Positions 8,460-17,420 of a DNA stretch of 64,000 bases are shown one piece after another. Position 1 is the stretch's first letter, and every line of letters begins with the position of its first letter. The position numbers and the translations under genes were made by a program. The DNA comes from Rhodococcus tukisamuensis NBRC 100609 (GTDB lineage: Bacteria > Actinomycetota > Actinomycetes > Mycobacteriales > Mycobacteriaceae). The notes under the pieces were generated by a model that saw only the letters and a list, made by a program, of their open reading frames with translations, did no database searches and was not told the DNA's origin. The DNA lies in NCBI RefSeq assembly GCF_001894985.1, contig NZ_BCXG01000004.1:186001-250000 (forward strand). Reading direction: 5' to 3'.

Positions 8460-10208
8460 CTAGTCTCCGGGCTGCGCCGCGGACCGCACCGGCTCGAGAA
8501 TCTCCGCGCGCGCCTCGGGGGCCGCCGCCCGCAGCGCGTCCGCCGACGTGTCGTCGGGCTGGGCCTGAGAATGCACCTCCGCCTCCACCCGCGCCCGGTA
8601 CGTCTCGACCTCCCGGTCCACGGTCGCCTCGTCCCAGCCCAGCACCGGCGCCACCAGGTTGGCGACCTGCTCGGCGCAGTTCACGCCGCGGTGCGGGTAC
8701 TCGATCGAGATGCGGGTGCGCCGCGCCAGGATGTCCTCGAGATGCAGTGCCCCCTCCGCGGCCGCCGCGTACACGGCCTCCACCTGGAGGTAGTCGGGCG
8801 CATCGGTGATGGGCGCCAGCAGTTCGGGCGCCTCCTCCGCGAGCTCCAGCACCTCGTGGATCAGCGAACCGTACCGGTCGAGCAGGTGCTTGACCCGGTA
8901 CGGGTGCAGCCCGTACTGCTCGCCGACCTGCACGGTCTGGTTCACCAGTGCGAAGTAGCCGTCCGCGCCGACCAGCGGCACCTTCTCGGTGATCGAGGAG
9001 GCCACCCGCGCCGGGACGTCCTCGGCGGCCAGGTCGACGGCGTCCTCGGCCATCACCCGGTAGGTGGTGTACTTGCCGCCCGCGATGGCCACCAGGCCCG
9101 GCGCCACCCGTGCCACCGCGTGCTCACGCGAGAGCTTCGAGGTCTCGTCGCTCTCGCCCGCCAGCAGCGGCCGCAGCCCGGCGTACACACCGTCGATGTC
9201 GTCGTGGGTGAGCGGGGTGACCAGCACCTTGTTCACCTGGCCGAGGATGTAGTCGATGTCCGCCTTCGTGGCGGCCGGATGCGCGAGGTCGAGGTTCCAG
9301 TCGGTGTCGGTGGTGCCGATGATCCAGTGCCCACCCCACGGGATCACGAACAGCACCGACTTCTCGGTACGCAGGATGATCGCCGCCTCGCTGACCACCC
9401 GGTCGCGGGGCACCACGATGTGCACACCCTTGCTCGCCCGCACCCGGAACCGCCCGCGCTGGTTCGACAGCGCCTGGATCTCGTCGGTCCACACGCCGGT
9501 GGCGTTGACCACCACGTGGCCGCGCACCTCGGTGGCCTGCCCGTTCTCCGAATCCCGTACCCGCACACCGGAAACCCGGTCCGCCTCACGGAGGAAGCCG
9601 ACCACCTGCGTCGAGGTGCGGACCACCGCGCCGTAGTGCGCCGCCGTCCGGGCCACCGTCATGGTGTGCCGGGCGTCGTCGACCACGGTGTCGAAGTAGC
9701 GGATACCGCCGATCAGCGCGGAGCGCTTGAGCCCGGGCGACATTCGCAGCGCACCGGACCGGGTCAGGTGCTTCTGGGCGGGTACCGACTTGGCGCCGCC
9801 CATCTGGTCGTACAGGAAGATGCCGGCCGCGATGTAGGGCCGCTCCCACACCCGATGGGTGAGCGGGAACAGGAACTCGAGCGGCTTGACCAGGTGCGGG
9901 GCCAGCGTCGTCAACGACAGCTCGCGCTCGCGCAACGCCTCTCGCACCAGGCCGAACTCGAGCTGCTCGAGGTAACGCAGGCCGCCGTGGAACATCTTCG
10001 ACGACCGGGACGACGTCCCGGACGCGAAGTCGCGGGCCTCGACCAGCGCCACGCGGAGGCCGCGGGTGGCGGCGTCGAGTGCCACGCCTGCGCCGACCAC
10101 TCCACCGCCGACCACGACGACGTCGAACTGCTCGGACCCGAGCCGGTCCCAGGCCTCCTGACGCTGGCTCGGACTGAGAAGAAACTGTGTTCCCGGCTGT
10201 GTGCTCAA
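8460..10208 (-). CDS. glpD: Aerobic glycerol-3-phosphate dehydrogenase (FAD-dependent)
   Basis: Oxidises glycerol-3-phosphate to dihydroxyacetone phosphate and passes electrons to quinone at the membrane. The N-terminal FAD motif VVVGGGVVGAGVALDAATRG is near residue 30; SSRSSKMFHGGLRYLEQ and GGKYTTYRVMAED are family hallmarks; the C-terminal DAO_C domain is present (582 aa, normal length). The start is TTG at 10208: CAGGAG lies six bases upstream, and no better ATG or GTG gives the full N-terminus. It is divergent from glpK across 55 bases, so the shared region probably carries both promoters. It corresponds to glpD2 (Rv3302c) by neighbourhood. Confidence 0.95.
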   Translation of the reverse strand: MSTQPGTQFLLSPSQRQEAWDRLGSEQFDVVVVGGGVVGAGVALDAATRGLRVALVEARDFASGTSSRSSKMFHGGLRYLEQLEFGLVREALRERELSLTTLAPHLVKPLEFLFPLTHRVWERPYIAAGIFLYDQMGGAKSVPAQKHLTRSGALRMSPGLKRSALIGGIRYFDTVVDDARHTMTVARTAAHYGAVVRTSTQVVGFLREADRVSGVRVRDSENGQATEVRGHVVVNATGVWTDEIQALSNQRGRFRVRASKGVHIVVPRDRVVSEAAIILRTEKSVLFVIPWGGHWIIGTTDTDWNLDLAHPAATKADIDYILGQVNKVLVTPLTHDDIDGVYAGLRPLLAGESDETSKLSREHAVARVAPGLVAIAGGKYTTYRVMAEDAVDLAAEDVPARVASSITEKVPLVGADGYFALVNQTVQVGEQYGLHPYRVKHLLDRYGSLIHEVLELAEEAPELLAPITDAPDYLQVEAVYAAAAEGALHLEDILARRTRISIEYPHRGVNCAEQVANLVAPVLGWDEATVDREVETYRARVEAEVHSQAQPDDTSADALRAAAPEARAEILEPVRSAAQPGD

Positions 10209-10263
10209 CGCGGGCTCCTGTGTGTTGACGGCGGATTCGGACCCAGGCTAGTAGTTTCGAGCC

Positions 10264-11760
10264 GTGTATGTCGCCGCCATCGACCAGGGCACCACCTCGA
10301 GCCGCTGCATGATCTTCGATCACGCAGGCCGGGTGGTCACCTCGGCCCAGCAGGAACACCAGCAGATCTTCCCGCGCGCCGGCTGGGTCGAACACGACCC
10401 GACGGAGATCTGGCAGGCCGTCCGGGAGGTGACGGCGGCCGCCCTCTCCAAGAAGGATCTGACCCGCCACGACATCGCCGCGGTGGGCATCACCAACCAG
10501 CGCGAGACCACCGTCGTCTGGGACCGGAACACCGGAAAACCCGTGTACAACGCCATCGTCTGGCAGGACACCCGCACCGACGAACTGTGTACCGAACTCG
10601 CCGGCGACGCCGGCGCGGACCGCTACCGCTCCATCGTCGGGCTGCCGCTGTCGACCTATTTCTCCGGACCGAAGGTCCGCTGGATCCTCGACAACGTCGA
10701 GGGCGTGCGCGAGCGCGCCGAGGCCGGCGAACTCTGCTTCGGCACCATGGACAGCTGGATCCTGTGGAACCTCACCGGCGGCATCGACGGCGGGCTGCAC
10801 ATCACCGACGTGACCAACGCCTCACGCACCATGCTGATGGACCTGCAGACCCTGTCGTGGGACGAGCAGATCTGCGCCGACCTCCGCATCCCGACCTCGA
10901 TGCTGCCGCAGATCCACAGCTCCTCCGAGAAGTACGGCGAGGTCCGCCCGCGCGGGATCCTCGCGGGCGTACCCATCGCGGGAATCCTGGGCGACCAGCA
11001 GGCCGCGATGTTCGGGCAGGCCTGCCTACGCCCGGGCGAGGCCAAGAACACGTACGGCACCGGTAACTTCCTGCTGCTCAACACCGGCACCACACCAGTG
11101 TTCAGCGAGCACGGCCTGCTGACCACGCTCTGCTACCGAATCGGCGCCGCGCCGGCCGTGTACGCCCTGGAGGGCTCGGTGGCGGTCACCGGGTCGCTGG
11201 TGCAGTGGCTGCGCGACAACCTCGGAATCATCAACTCCGCCAAGGAGGTCGAGGTGCTGGCGACCACGGTTCCGGACAACGGCGGCGCCTACTTCGTGCC
11301 GGCCTTTTCCGGGTTGTTCGCCCCGCGCTGGCGACCCGACGCGCGCGGTGCGATCGTGGGGCTCACCCGCTTCGTCAACAAGGGGCACCTCGCGCGGGCC
11401 GCGCTCGAGGCCACCGCGTTCCAGACCCGCGAGGTGATCGAGGCCTGCGTCGCGGACTCCGGGGTGGCGCTGACCGAACTCAAGGTGGACGGCGGCATGG
11501 TGCTCAACCAGACGCTGATGCAGTTCCAGTCGGACATCCTCGACGTCCCGGTGATCCGGCCGGTGGTGAACGAGACCACCGCGCTCGGCGCCGCCTACGC
11601 GGCCGGGTTGGCGGTGGGATTCTGGTCCGGGGAGGACGACATCCGCAACAACTGGGAGGTCGGGCAGACCTGGACACCCGCGATGCCGGCCGCCGAACGC
11701 GATCGCCTGTACCGGGAGTGGAACAAGGCGGTCGAGCGCACCTACGACTGGGTCGACTGA
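10264..11760 (+). CDS. glpK: Glycerol kinase
   Basis: Phosphorylates glycerol with ATP, feeding GlpD. FGGY-kinase motifs are in order: DQGTTSSR at residue 7, [17 protein letters not shown] near 80, [14 protein letters not shown] near 161, [10 protein letters not shown] near 243, [11 protein letters not shown] near 263 and [18 protein letters not shown] near 410. Length 498 aa is typical. GTG at 10264 starts the protein at the conserved [10 protein letters not shown] strand. It is divergent from glpD, forming a compact glycerol-utilisation unit. No glycerol facilitator gene is present in the window. Confidence 0.96.
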   Translation: MYVAAIDQGTTSSRCMIFDHAGRVVTSAQQEHQQIFPRAGWVEHDPTEIWQAVREVTAAALSKKDLTRHDIAAVGITNQRETTVVWDRNTGKPVYNAIVWQDTRTDELCTELAGDAGADRYRSIVGLPLSTYFSGPKVRWILDNVEGVRERAEAGELCFGTMDSWILWNLTGGIDGGLHITDVTNASRTMLMDLQTLSWDEQICADLRIPTSMLPQIHSSSEKYGEVRPRGILAGVPIAGILGDQQAAMFGQACLRPGEAKNTYGTGNFLLLNTGTTPVFSEHGLLTTLCYRIGAAPAVYALEGSVAVTGSLVQWLRDNLGIINSAKEVEVLATTVPDNGGAYFVPAFSGLFAPRWRPDARGAIVGLTRFVNKGHLARAALEATAFQTREVIEACVADSGVALTELKVDGGMVLNQTLMQFQSDILDVPVIRPVVNETTALGAAYAAGLAVGFWSGEDDIRNNWEVGQTWTPAMPAAERDRLYREWNKAVERTYDWVD

Positions 11761-11773
11761 CGACGGCCGGAGC

Positions 11774-12454
11774 CTATGCCGGGCGGGGTCGGGCCAGATC
11801 AGGCCCGGCGGTGCGCTCAACCTCCGCCCGCCACGTCTGCAGTCGCTCGCGCCAGTAGTCCGCGGCCGGCCCCGGCCCCGTCTGCGTGATCCGCACCGTG
11901 ACCCGCTCGTCGGTGCCGGCGTCCCCGGATTCCTGTGCACACCCGATTTCGTCGGAGCACCCGATTTCGTCGGAGTCCCCGACTTCGTCGGCGTCCCCGG
12001 CCGGACCGACCACTTCGAAGTCGAAGCGAACCTCGATGCGCGGGCCGCCCGAGTCGTCACGCCAACCCCAGACCATGAGGACCGTCTCGCCCGGGACGAA
12101 CTCCAGGACGACCCCCGGACGGGAATCCCACGGCATTCTCACCTGCTCGTAGGCCCCGTTCAGTTCGAAGCCGGGCCACCACCTCGCGGCCGGCCAGTAC
12201 CGCGTGACGGAGTCCCAGACCTCCTGCAGGCTCGCTCGCATCGTGGCGGACTCATCCGGGTCCGCGAGTGCCGTCGCCTGCCCGCCGTCCGCGGTCATCG
12301 TGTCGAGCAGCCGGAGATCCTCGATGGACACCAGGGCCGCCGCCGGAGTCCCGTTCCTGGTGATCGTGATCCGCTGACCCCCGTAGGCCACCCGCGAGAC
12401 CAGGTCTCGCAGTTCCGCTCGTGCCTGCCCGAATGTCGCCGTCATCGACTTCAT
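11774..12454 (-). CDS. Phd/YefM antitoxin domain fused to an SRPBCC (AHSA1-like) domain
   Basis: Residues 1-50 form a Phd/YefM-type DNA-binding antitoxin domain: MTATFGQARAELRDLV, then GGQRITITRNGTPAAALVS and EDLRLLD. From about residue 75 the sequence changes to a fold resembling SRPBCC/AHSA1 proteins: SLQEVWDSVTRYWPAARWW near the start, VLEFVPGETVLMVWGWRD in the middle and YWRERLQTWRAEVER at the end. Between the last two lies an acidic insert made of three near-identical six-residue units (DADEVG, DSDEIG, CSDEIG). No toxin gene is adjacent, and a toxin could not fit in the 13 bases to the convergent glpK stop. Antitoxin and SRPBCC calls are by eye; function is unknown. Confidence 0.72.
   Translation of the reverse strand: MKSMTATFGQARAELRDLVSRVAYGGQRITITRNGTPAAALVSIEDLRLLDTMTADGGQATALADPDESATMRASLQEVWDSVTRYWPAARWWPGFELNGAYEQVRMPWDSRPGVVLEFVPGETVLMVWGWRDDSGGPRIEVRFDFEVVGPAGDADEVGDSDEIGCSDEIGCAQESGDAGTDERVTVRITQTGPGPAADYWRERLQTWRAEVERTAGPDLARPRPA
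11940..11993. repeat. Three 18-bp tandem repeats inside the Phd-SRPBCC gene
   Basis: Units CACCCGATTTCGTCGGAG at 11940-11957 and 11958-11975 are identical. The third (11976-11993, TCCCCGACTTCGTCGGCG) differs at four positions. The 18-bp period keeps the frame and encodes the repeated acidic linker, so copy number can change without a frameshift. Confidence 0.85.
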
Positions 12455-12533
12455 GTCGGGATCGTAGGAGCGGACACCGACAGGTGCGGGCTCGGATCAG
12501 GTCCCGGCCGGGGCCCGCACCGAAGCGGGAGTC

Positions 12534-12619
12534 GAGAGCCCGAGAGCCCGAGAGCCCGAGAGCCCGAGAGCCCGAGAGCCCGAGAGCCCGAGAGCCCGAG
12601 AGCCCGAGAGCCCGAGAGC
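12534..12619. repeat. Perfect 8-bp tandem repeat, about 10.75 copies
   Basis: GAGAGCCC repeats ten full times (12534-12613) plus six further bases. The array lies in the 351-base gap between the start of the Phd-SRPBCC gene (12454) and the end of the aminotransferase gene (12806). The period is not a multiple of three and no convincing gene crosses it. Perfect identity suggests recent slippage expansion. Confidence 0.95.
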
Positions 12620-12630
12620 AACAGACTGAT

Positions 12631-12722
12631 CGAATCCGAAAAGGTACGACACGCCGAGTACGTACAAAACGCGGATTCGGTACCGATTCGGCGCGTCGTA
12701 CCGAAGCGGCGCGTCGTACCTT
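12631..12722. repeat. Cluster of related inverted and direct repeats in the same gap
   Basis: AAGGTACGACACGCC at 12641-12655 is the inverse of GGCGCGTCGTACCTT at 12708-12722 (14 of 15). CGGCGCGTCGTACC occurs directly at 12689-12702 and 12707-12720, 18 bases apart. CGAATCCG at 12631 is inverted at 12672-12679. The cluster is about 180-300 bases upstream of the Phd-SRPBCC start; the remaining bases of the gap (12455-12533, 12723-12805) show nothing I can name. Confidence 0.7.
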
Positions 12723-12805
12723 TCGAGTTCGGTGTCGCATGGTGTTTTCTCGGCCCCGGCCGCCGCCCACCGCCCCTCCGGCGCGCGCTCGCGACGCCGG
12801 GCGGC

Positions 12806-13981
12806 TCAGGTCAGCGCTTGGTGCGCGTCACCCAACCGGGCGACGGCCTCACGCAGCGTGTCCGGGCCGTTCGTCGTGAAGCACAGGCGGAGGCTGTGCC
12901 GGTGGCCGTCGTCGACCGCGAACGCGGGGCCCGGCACGAAGGCGACCTGGCGTTCGACCGCGGCGGCCAGCAGCCGGCCGGTGTCGGTGCCGTCCCGGAA
13001 CCCCAGCCAGCTGAACATCCCGCCGCCGACGGCGGTCGCGTCGACCGTGTCCCCGAACCGTGCGGCCACCGCGTCGCTGAGGGCGGTCGCCCGGAGCCCG
13101 TACTCGGCCCTGATCCTCGTCAGGTGCGCGGCCAGCCACGGCCCGTCGGCCAGCAGTTCCGCCGCGACCTGCTGGGTCAGGCTCGAGCCGCACAGGTCGG
13201 CGCCCTGCTTCACCAGTTCCACCGCCGCGCAGATCTCGGCCGGTGCGCACAGCCAGCCGACCCGCAACGACGGCGCCAGGACCTTCGACACACTCGACAA
13301 CCGGATCACCCGATCCGAATGCGCGGCAACAGGTTGCGGCGGCGGTCCGCCAAACCAGATCTCGCCGTACGGGTCGTCCTCGATCACCCAGAAGCCGTAA
13401 CGCTCGGCCAGTGCGGCGAGCCGGCCACGCCGGACCGAGGACAGGGTCACCCCGCGCGGATTGTGGAAGTTGCTCACCGTGTGCACGAGCACCGGCCGCT
13501 CCCCCGACGCCAGCAGCTCTTCGAGGCGATCGGTGCACATCCCGTCCGCGTCCAACGGCACGGTCAGGACCCTCGCCTCCGCCGTCCGGAACACCTGCAG
13601 CGCGCCGGTGTAGGCCGGCTCCTCGACCACGACGGTGGCGCCGGGGTCGAGCAGAACCTGCGCCAACAGGCTCAACGCCTGCTGCGAACCGTGGGTGATC
13701 ACCACCCGCTGCGGGTCCACCGCGGTGGGCCGGGCCACGCTCTCCCGGTCGGCCACCACCTCGCGCAGCCCGAACCAGCCCGCGGTCTCGGTGTACTGCA
13801 CCGACCCCGAGGTGCTCAGCGCACGGTCGGCCGACTCGCGGATCCGTTCCCGCGGAACGAGTTCCGGGTCCGGAAGGCCTCCGGCAAGGCTGATCACGTC
13901 GGGACGCGCGGTCACGGTGAGCAGGTCACGGATGGCGGAACTGCGCAGTGCGCGCATTCGTCGGGCGAGCACGAGCGACAT
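12806..13981 (-). CDS. PLP-dependent aminotransferase, class I/II (fold type I)
   Basis: 390 aa from ATG 13981 (MSLVLARRMRALRSSAIRD), chosen because GGGAG lies five bases upstream; the longer reading frame adds only an unlikely Cys/Pro-rich leader. Family features: ISLAGGLPDPELVP near 35, THGSQQALSLLAQVL for cofactor phosphate binding, YGFWVIEDDPYGEIWF holding the Asp that contacts the pyridine nitrogen, and SSVSKVLAPSLRVGW with the Schiff-base lysine. This resembles 2-aminoadipate/multisubstrate aminotransferases and the aminotransferase half of MocR regulators, but there is no winged-helix domain here. Substrate unknown. It stands alone, with its own AT-rich upstream region. Confidence 0.87.
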   Translation of the reverse strand: MSLVLARRMRALRSSAIRDLLTVTARPDVISLAGGLPDPELVPRERIRESADRALSTSGSVQYTETAGWFGLREVVADRESVARPTAVDPQRVVITHGSQQALSLLAQVLLDPGATVVVEEPAYTGALQVFRTAEARVLTVPLDADGMCTDRLEELLASGERPVLVHTVSNFHNPRGVTLSSVRRGRLAALAERYGFWVIEDDPYGEIWFGGPPPQPVAAHSDRVIRLSSVSKVLAPSLRVGWLCAPAEICAAVELVKQGADLCGSSLTQQVAAELLADGPWLAAHLTRIRAEYGLRATALSDAVAARFGDTVDATAVGGGMFSWLGFRDGTDTGRLLAAAVERQVAFVPGPAFAVDDGHRHSLRLCFTTNGPDTLREAVARLGDAHQALT

Positions 13982-14121
13982 GGGAACTCCCGGGGGCAGA
14001 CAGCACGGACAAGGCAGGAACACCTGGTCGTCCCGGATCTGCGGGGCGGGGGCGGCGAGGGGCCGGTCGTGCCGGCCACCCCGCCACTATTCCACAGATA
14101 AATCCACCATATGAACACCAA

Positions 14122-14138
14122 GTCTCATATTTTGAGAC
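14122..14138. promoter_or_regulatory. Operator-like inverted repeat upstream of the aminotransferase gene
   Basis: GTCTCA-TATTT-TGAGAC is a perfect 6-bp inverted repeat with a 5-base spacer. It lies in the only AT-rich stretch between the aminotransferase start (13981) and the lpdA stop (14169). It could be a regulator site for the aminotransferase promoter or a short hairpin just after lpdA. Confidence 0.4.
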
Positions 14139-14168
14139 ACGGCGCTCTCGTGGGGTCCCACTCGGAGC

Positions 14169-15572
14169 TCAGTCGAGGTCGTCGTGGCGCATCAACTGGC
14201 GCGCGGCCTCGGTGATCGACCCCGCCAGCGAGGGGTACACCGAGAACGTCTGCGCCAGGTCGTTGACCGACAGGTTGTGCTGCACCGCGATCGTCAGCGG
14301 GAGGATCAGCTCGGAGGCGGTGGGAGCGACCACCACGCCGCCGATCACCACACCGGTGGCCGGGCGGCAGAAGATCTTCACGAAACCGCGACGCAGACCC
14401 GACATCTTGGCGCGCGGGTTGGTGTTCAGCGGCAACATCACGGTCCGCGCGGGTACCTCACCGGCATCGATGGCGGCCTGGCTGACACCGACCGTCGCAA
14501 TCTCCGGCCGGGTGAACACCGCCGACGCCACCGTCTTGAGCTTGATCGGCGTCACGCCCTCGCCGAGCGCGTGGTACATCGCGATGCGCCCCTGCATGGC
14601 CGCGACCGAGGCCAGCGGCAGCAGGCCGGTGCAGTCGCCAGCCGCGTAGATCCCGGACACCGTGGTGCGCGAGACCCGGTCGACCCGCAGGTATCCGCCG
14701 CGGTCCAGTTCGATGCCCACCTTCTCGAGCCCGAGCCCGGAGGTGTTCGGCGTCGACCCGACCGTCATCAGCGCATGGCTGCCCTCGACGGTGCGCCCGT
14801 CGGACAGTCGCACCACGACGCCGTCCGCGGTCCGCTCGACGACGTCCGCGCGAGCATGCTTGACCAGCGTCACACCCCGCTCGGAGAGTGCCTCCTCGAG
14901 CACGAGCGCCGCGTCCTCGTCCTCGTGCGGCAGCACCCGGTCACGACTCGAGACCATCGTGACGTGCACGCCCATCTCGGTGTACGCGGAGACGAACTCG
15001 GCGCCCGTGACGCCGGAACCGACCACCACCAGGTGCTCGGGCAGCGCCTCGAGGTCGTAGAGCTGACGCCAGTTGAGGATCCGCTCGCCGTCGGGCTGCG
15101 CGCCGGGCAGCACCCGCGGCGAGGCGCCGGTGGCGATGAGCACCACCTCGGCGTCGAAGAGTCGCTCGCTGCCGTCCGCGAGAGTGGCCTTGACCTGGTG
15201 AGCGGCCATCCCGATCACCGAGTCGACGATCTCCGCCGTGCCGGCGAGCAGTTCCACCCCCACGGTCTGGAGCCGGTCTCGGATGTCCGAGGACTGGGCC
15301 TGGGCCAGGGACTTGACCCGCGAGTTGATCTGGGGCAGCGAGATCGTCGCCTGGGTGATGTCGAGGGTGATGCCGAGGTCGGTGGCCTTACGCATGTCGG
15401 TGCGCACGCCGGTGGACGCGATGAAGGTCTTCGACGGCACGCAGTCCCACAGCACGCAGGCGCCACCGAGTCCGTCCGAGTCGATCAGCGTCACACCGGC
15501 CCCGTGCTGCGCGGCCACCAACGCAGCCTCGTAGCCGGCCGGCCCGCCACCAATGATCACGATCCGGGTCAT
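14169..15572 (-). CDS. lpdA: LpdA-type NAD(P)H quinone oxidoreductase (flavoprotein disulfide reductase family)
   Basis: 467-aa flavoprotein with FAD motif IVIIGGGPAGYEAALVAAQ at the N-terminus, central NAD(P) motif VVVGSGVTGAEFVSAYTEMG near 180, and GIYAAGDCTGLLPLASVAAMQG near 300. The C-terminal dimer end reads YPSLAGSITEAAR and lacks the His-Glu pair of true lipoamide dehydrogenases, which together with neighbourhood points to the LpdA group (Rv3303c), reported to reduce quinones. Unlike my memory of the M. tuberculosis protein, two cysteines are present near residue 40 (ACVLWDC). ATG 15572 is preceded by GGAGG four bases away. It is divergent from the cyclotransferase gene, as in mycobacteria. 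Confidence 0.9.
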   Translation of the reverse strand: MTRIVIIGGGPAGYEAALVAAQHGAGVTLIDSDGLGGACVLWDCVPSKTFIASTGVRTDMRKATDLGITLDITQATISLPQINSRVKSLAQAQSSDIRDRLQTVGVELLAGTAEIVDSVIGMAAHQVKATLADGSERLFDAEVVLIATGASPRVLPGAQPDGERILNWRQLYDLEALPEHLVVVGSGVTGAEFVSAYTEMGVHVTMVSSRDRVLPHEDEDAALVLEEALSERGVTLVKHARADVVERTADGVVVRLSDGRTVEGSHALMTVGSTPNTSGLGLEKVGIELDRGGYLRVDRVSRTTVSGIYAAGDCTGLLPLASVAAMQGRIAMYHALGEGVTPIKLKTVASAVFTRPEIATVGVSQAAIDAGEVPARTVMLPLNTNPRAKMSGLRRGFVKIFCRPATGVVIGGVVVAPTASELILPLTIAVQHNLSVNDLAQTFSVYPSLAGSITEAARQLMRHDDLD

Positions 15573-15734
15573 CTGTCCTCCATGTTTCGGCAGCACATCA
15601 CACACTTTTTCGGTGAGTCCACGCTATTGCACCGGGCATCGCTCACGCACGCTGGCCCACGTTCGAGTGGGGCCGCACACACGAAACCGCCATGTCCGGT
15701 TCGCGGCGGTGATCCGACGGTTTAGGCTTTTGTC

Positions 15735-16208
15735 GTGCCGATCTATGCCGCCTACGGATCCAACATGCATCCGGAACAGATGCTCGAACGCTGCCCGCAC
15801 TCGCCGATGGCGGGAACGGGCTGGCTGCACGGGTGGCGGCTGACCTTCAGCGGCGGCGACATCGGCTGGGAGGGCGCCCTCGCGACCGTCGTCGAGGACG
15901 CCGACTCCAAGGTCTTCGTCGTGCTCTACGACGTCCCCGACGAGGACGAGGCCAGCCTCGACCGGTGGGAGGGCTCCGAGTTCGGGATGCACCGCAAGAT
16001 CCGGCTGCGCGTCGACACCGGGGGCGAACCGGTACTCGCCTGGCTCTACGTGCTGGACGCCTACGAGGGCGGACTGCCCTCGGCCCGCTACCTGGGTGTG
16101 ATGGCCGACGCCGCGGAGATCGCGGGCGCCCCCGCCGACTACGTCCGCGACCTGCGCACCCGCAACAGCCGCAACGTCGGGCCCGGCACGCCCGGCTTCT
16201 CCGGCTGA
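15735..16208 (+). CDS. Gamma-glutamylcyclotransferase-fold protein
   Basis: 157 aa from GTG 15735. The family signature YGSN is at residues 7-10 (AAYGSNMHPEQM), and a conserved acidic residue follows in DRWEGSEFGMHRK. The GGCT fold typically releases 5-oxoproline from gamma-glutamyl compounds. The C-terminal NSRNVGPGTPGFSG looks complete. It is divergent from lpdA and matches the Rv3304 position. The precise substrate is not evident. Confidence 0.85.
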   Translation: MPIYAAYGSNMHPEQMLERCPHSPMAGTGWLHGWRLTFSGGDIGWEGALATVVEDADSKVFVVLYDVPDEDEASLDRWEGSEFGMHRKIRLRVDTGGEPVLAWLYVLDAYEGGLPSARYLGVMADAAEIAGAPADYVRDLRTRNSRNVGPGTPGFSG

Positions 16209-16259
16209 CGCCCCGCCCCGACCGGCCGCCGGCCCGCCCGTCTGCTCCGCCCGCCCCGC

Positions 16260-17420
16260 CTACCCGGCGTCGGCCAGCACCAGATTCGCCAGCACCCGAA
16301 CGCCGACCGCGAGCGCGCGCTCGTCCAGGTCGAAGGTCGGCTGGTGGATGTCGAGGCAGTCACCGACCCCGGACCAGACACCGAGCCGCGCCATCGCGCC
16401 CGGCACCTCCTCGAGGTACCAGGAGAAGTCCTCGCCGCCGCCGGACTGCGGGGTGTCCGAGAGCGCGTCAGGGCCGAGCGTGGCGACCGCCTGCTCGACC
16501 ATCCGCGTGGACACCACGTCGTTGACCACCGGCGGCACCCCGCGGCGGTAGTTCAGCTCGTACCGCACGCCGGTCGGCGCGAGCAGCCCGTCCACGATCT
16601 CCCGGACCATCGGCTCGAGCAGCGCCCACGTCTCGTGGTCGCCGGTCCGCACGGTGCCGACCAACCGGCCCGACCGCGGGATGGCGTTCGGCGCCTGCCC
16701 CGCGCTCACCGCGCCCCACACCATCACGGTGCCGGTGCGTGGGTCGATCCGCCGGCTCAGCAGGCCCGGCAGGCCGGTGATGACCGTGCCCAGTGCGTAC
16801 ACCAGGTCGGTGGTCAGGTGCGGCCGGGAGGTGTGTCCGCCCGGCGAGTCCAGCACCAGCTCGACCGTGTCCGCGGCCGAGGTGATCGCGCCGAGCCGCA
16901 CCCCGACCTTGCCCGCCTCGAGACGCGGGTCGCAGTGCAGCGCAAAGATTCTGGACACACCGTCCATCGCGCCCGCGGCGATGACGTCGAGCGCGCCGCC
17001 CGGCATCACCTCCTCGGCGGGCTGGAACACCAGCCGCACCCCCACCGGCAGTTCCGGCGCCTGCGCCAGCGCGAGGCCGGCGCCCAGCAGGATGGTGGTG
17101 TGCGCGTCGTGACCGCACGCGTGCGAGACACCGGGCACCGCGGACGCGAACGGCAGTCCGGTGTCCTCCTGCATGGGCAGCGCGTCCATGTCCGCGCGCA
17201 GCGCGATCCGCGGACCGGTCTCCGGACCCAGGTCACAGGTCAGCCCGGTGCCGCCGGGCAGCACCTGCGGGGCCAGCCCGGCCGCGAGCAGTCGCGTGGC
17301 GACGAACTCCGTGGTCGCGAACTCACGGCGCGCAAGTTCCGGGTTGGCATGAATGTGCCTGCGCCACAGCGACAGGTCGGTCTCGTGTTCGGCGACCCAC
17401 CGGTCGAGCCACTCGCTCAC
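16260..17420 (-). CDS. amiB1: M20-family amidohydrolase, AmiB1-like
   Basis: Zinc-dependent amidohydrolase/carboxypeptidase of the M20D type, 386 aa. Metal-site signatures: LRADMDALPMQEDTGLPFAS near 75, CGHDAHTTILLGAGLALAQ near 105 and FQPAEEVMPGGALDVIAAGA near 137; the dimerisation domain carries SPGGHTSRPH near 192. GTG 17420 overlaps the upstream amiA1 stop (GTGA), so translation is coupled. The long open frame upstream of the GTG is a shadow of amiA1. The pair corresponds to Rv3306c/Rv3305c by position; substrates (N-acyl amino acids or peptides) are inferred from the family. Confidence 0.9.
   Translation of the reverse strand: MSEWLDRWVAEHETDLSLWRRHIHANPELARREFATTEFVATRLLAAGLAPQVLPGGTGLTCDLGPETGPRIALRADMDALPMQEDTGLPFASAVPGVSHACGHDAHTTILLGAGLALAQAPELPVGVRLVFQPAEEVMPGGALDVIAAGAMDGVSRIFALHCDPRLEAGKVGVRLGAITSAADTVELVLDSPGGHTSRPHLTTDLVYALGTVITGLPGLLSRRIDPRTGTVMVWGAVSAGQAPNAIPRSGRLVGTVRTGDHETWALLEPMVREIVDGLLAPTGVRYELNYRRGVPPVVNDVVSTRMVEQAVATLGPDALSDTPQSGGGEDFSWYLEEVPGAMARLGVWSGVGDCLDIHQPTFDLDERALAVGVRVLANLVLADAG

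Noticed and set aside
11761-11773. Toxin partner for the Phd-like domain
   Set aside because: Only 13 bases separate the fusion gene from the convergent glpK stop, and no toxin-like frame occurs upstream within the 351-base gap.
12534-12619. Reading the 8-bp array as a coding repeat (ESPRAREP)
   Set aside because: All frames stay open across it only because the unit has no stop; no Shine-Dalgarno or recognisable flanking domain supports a gene.
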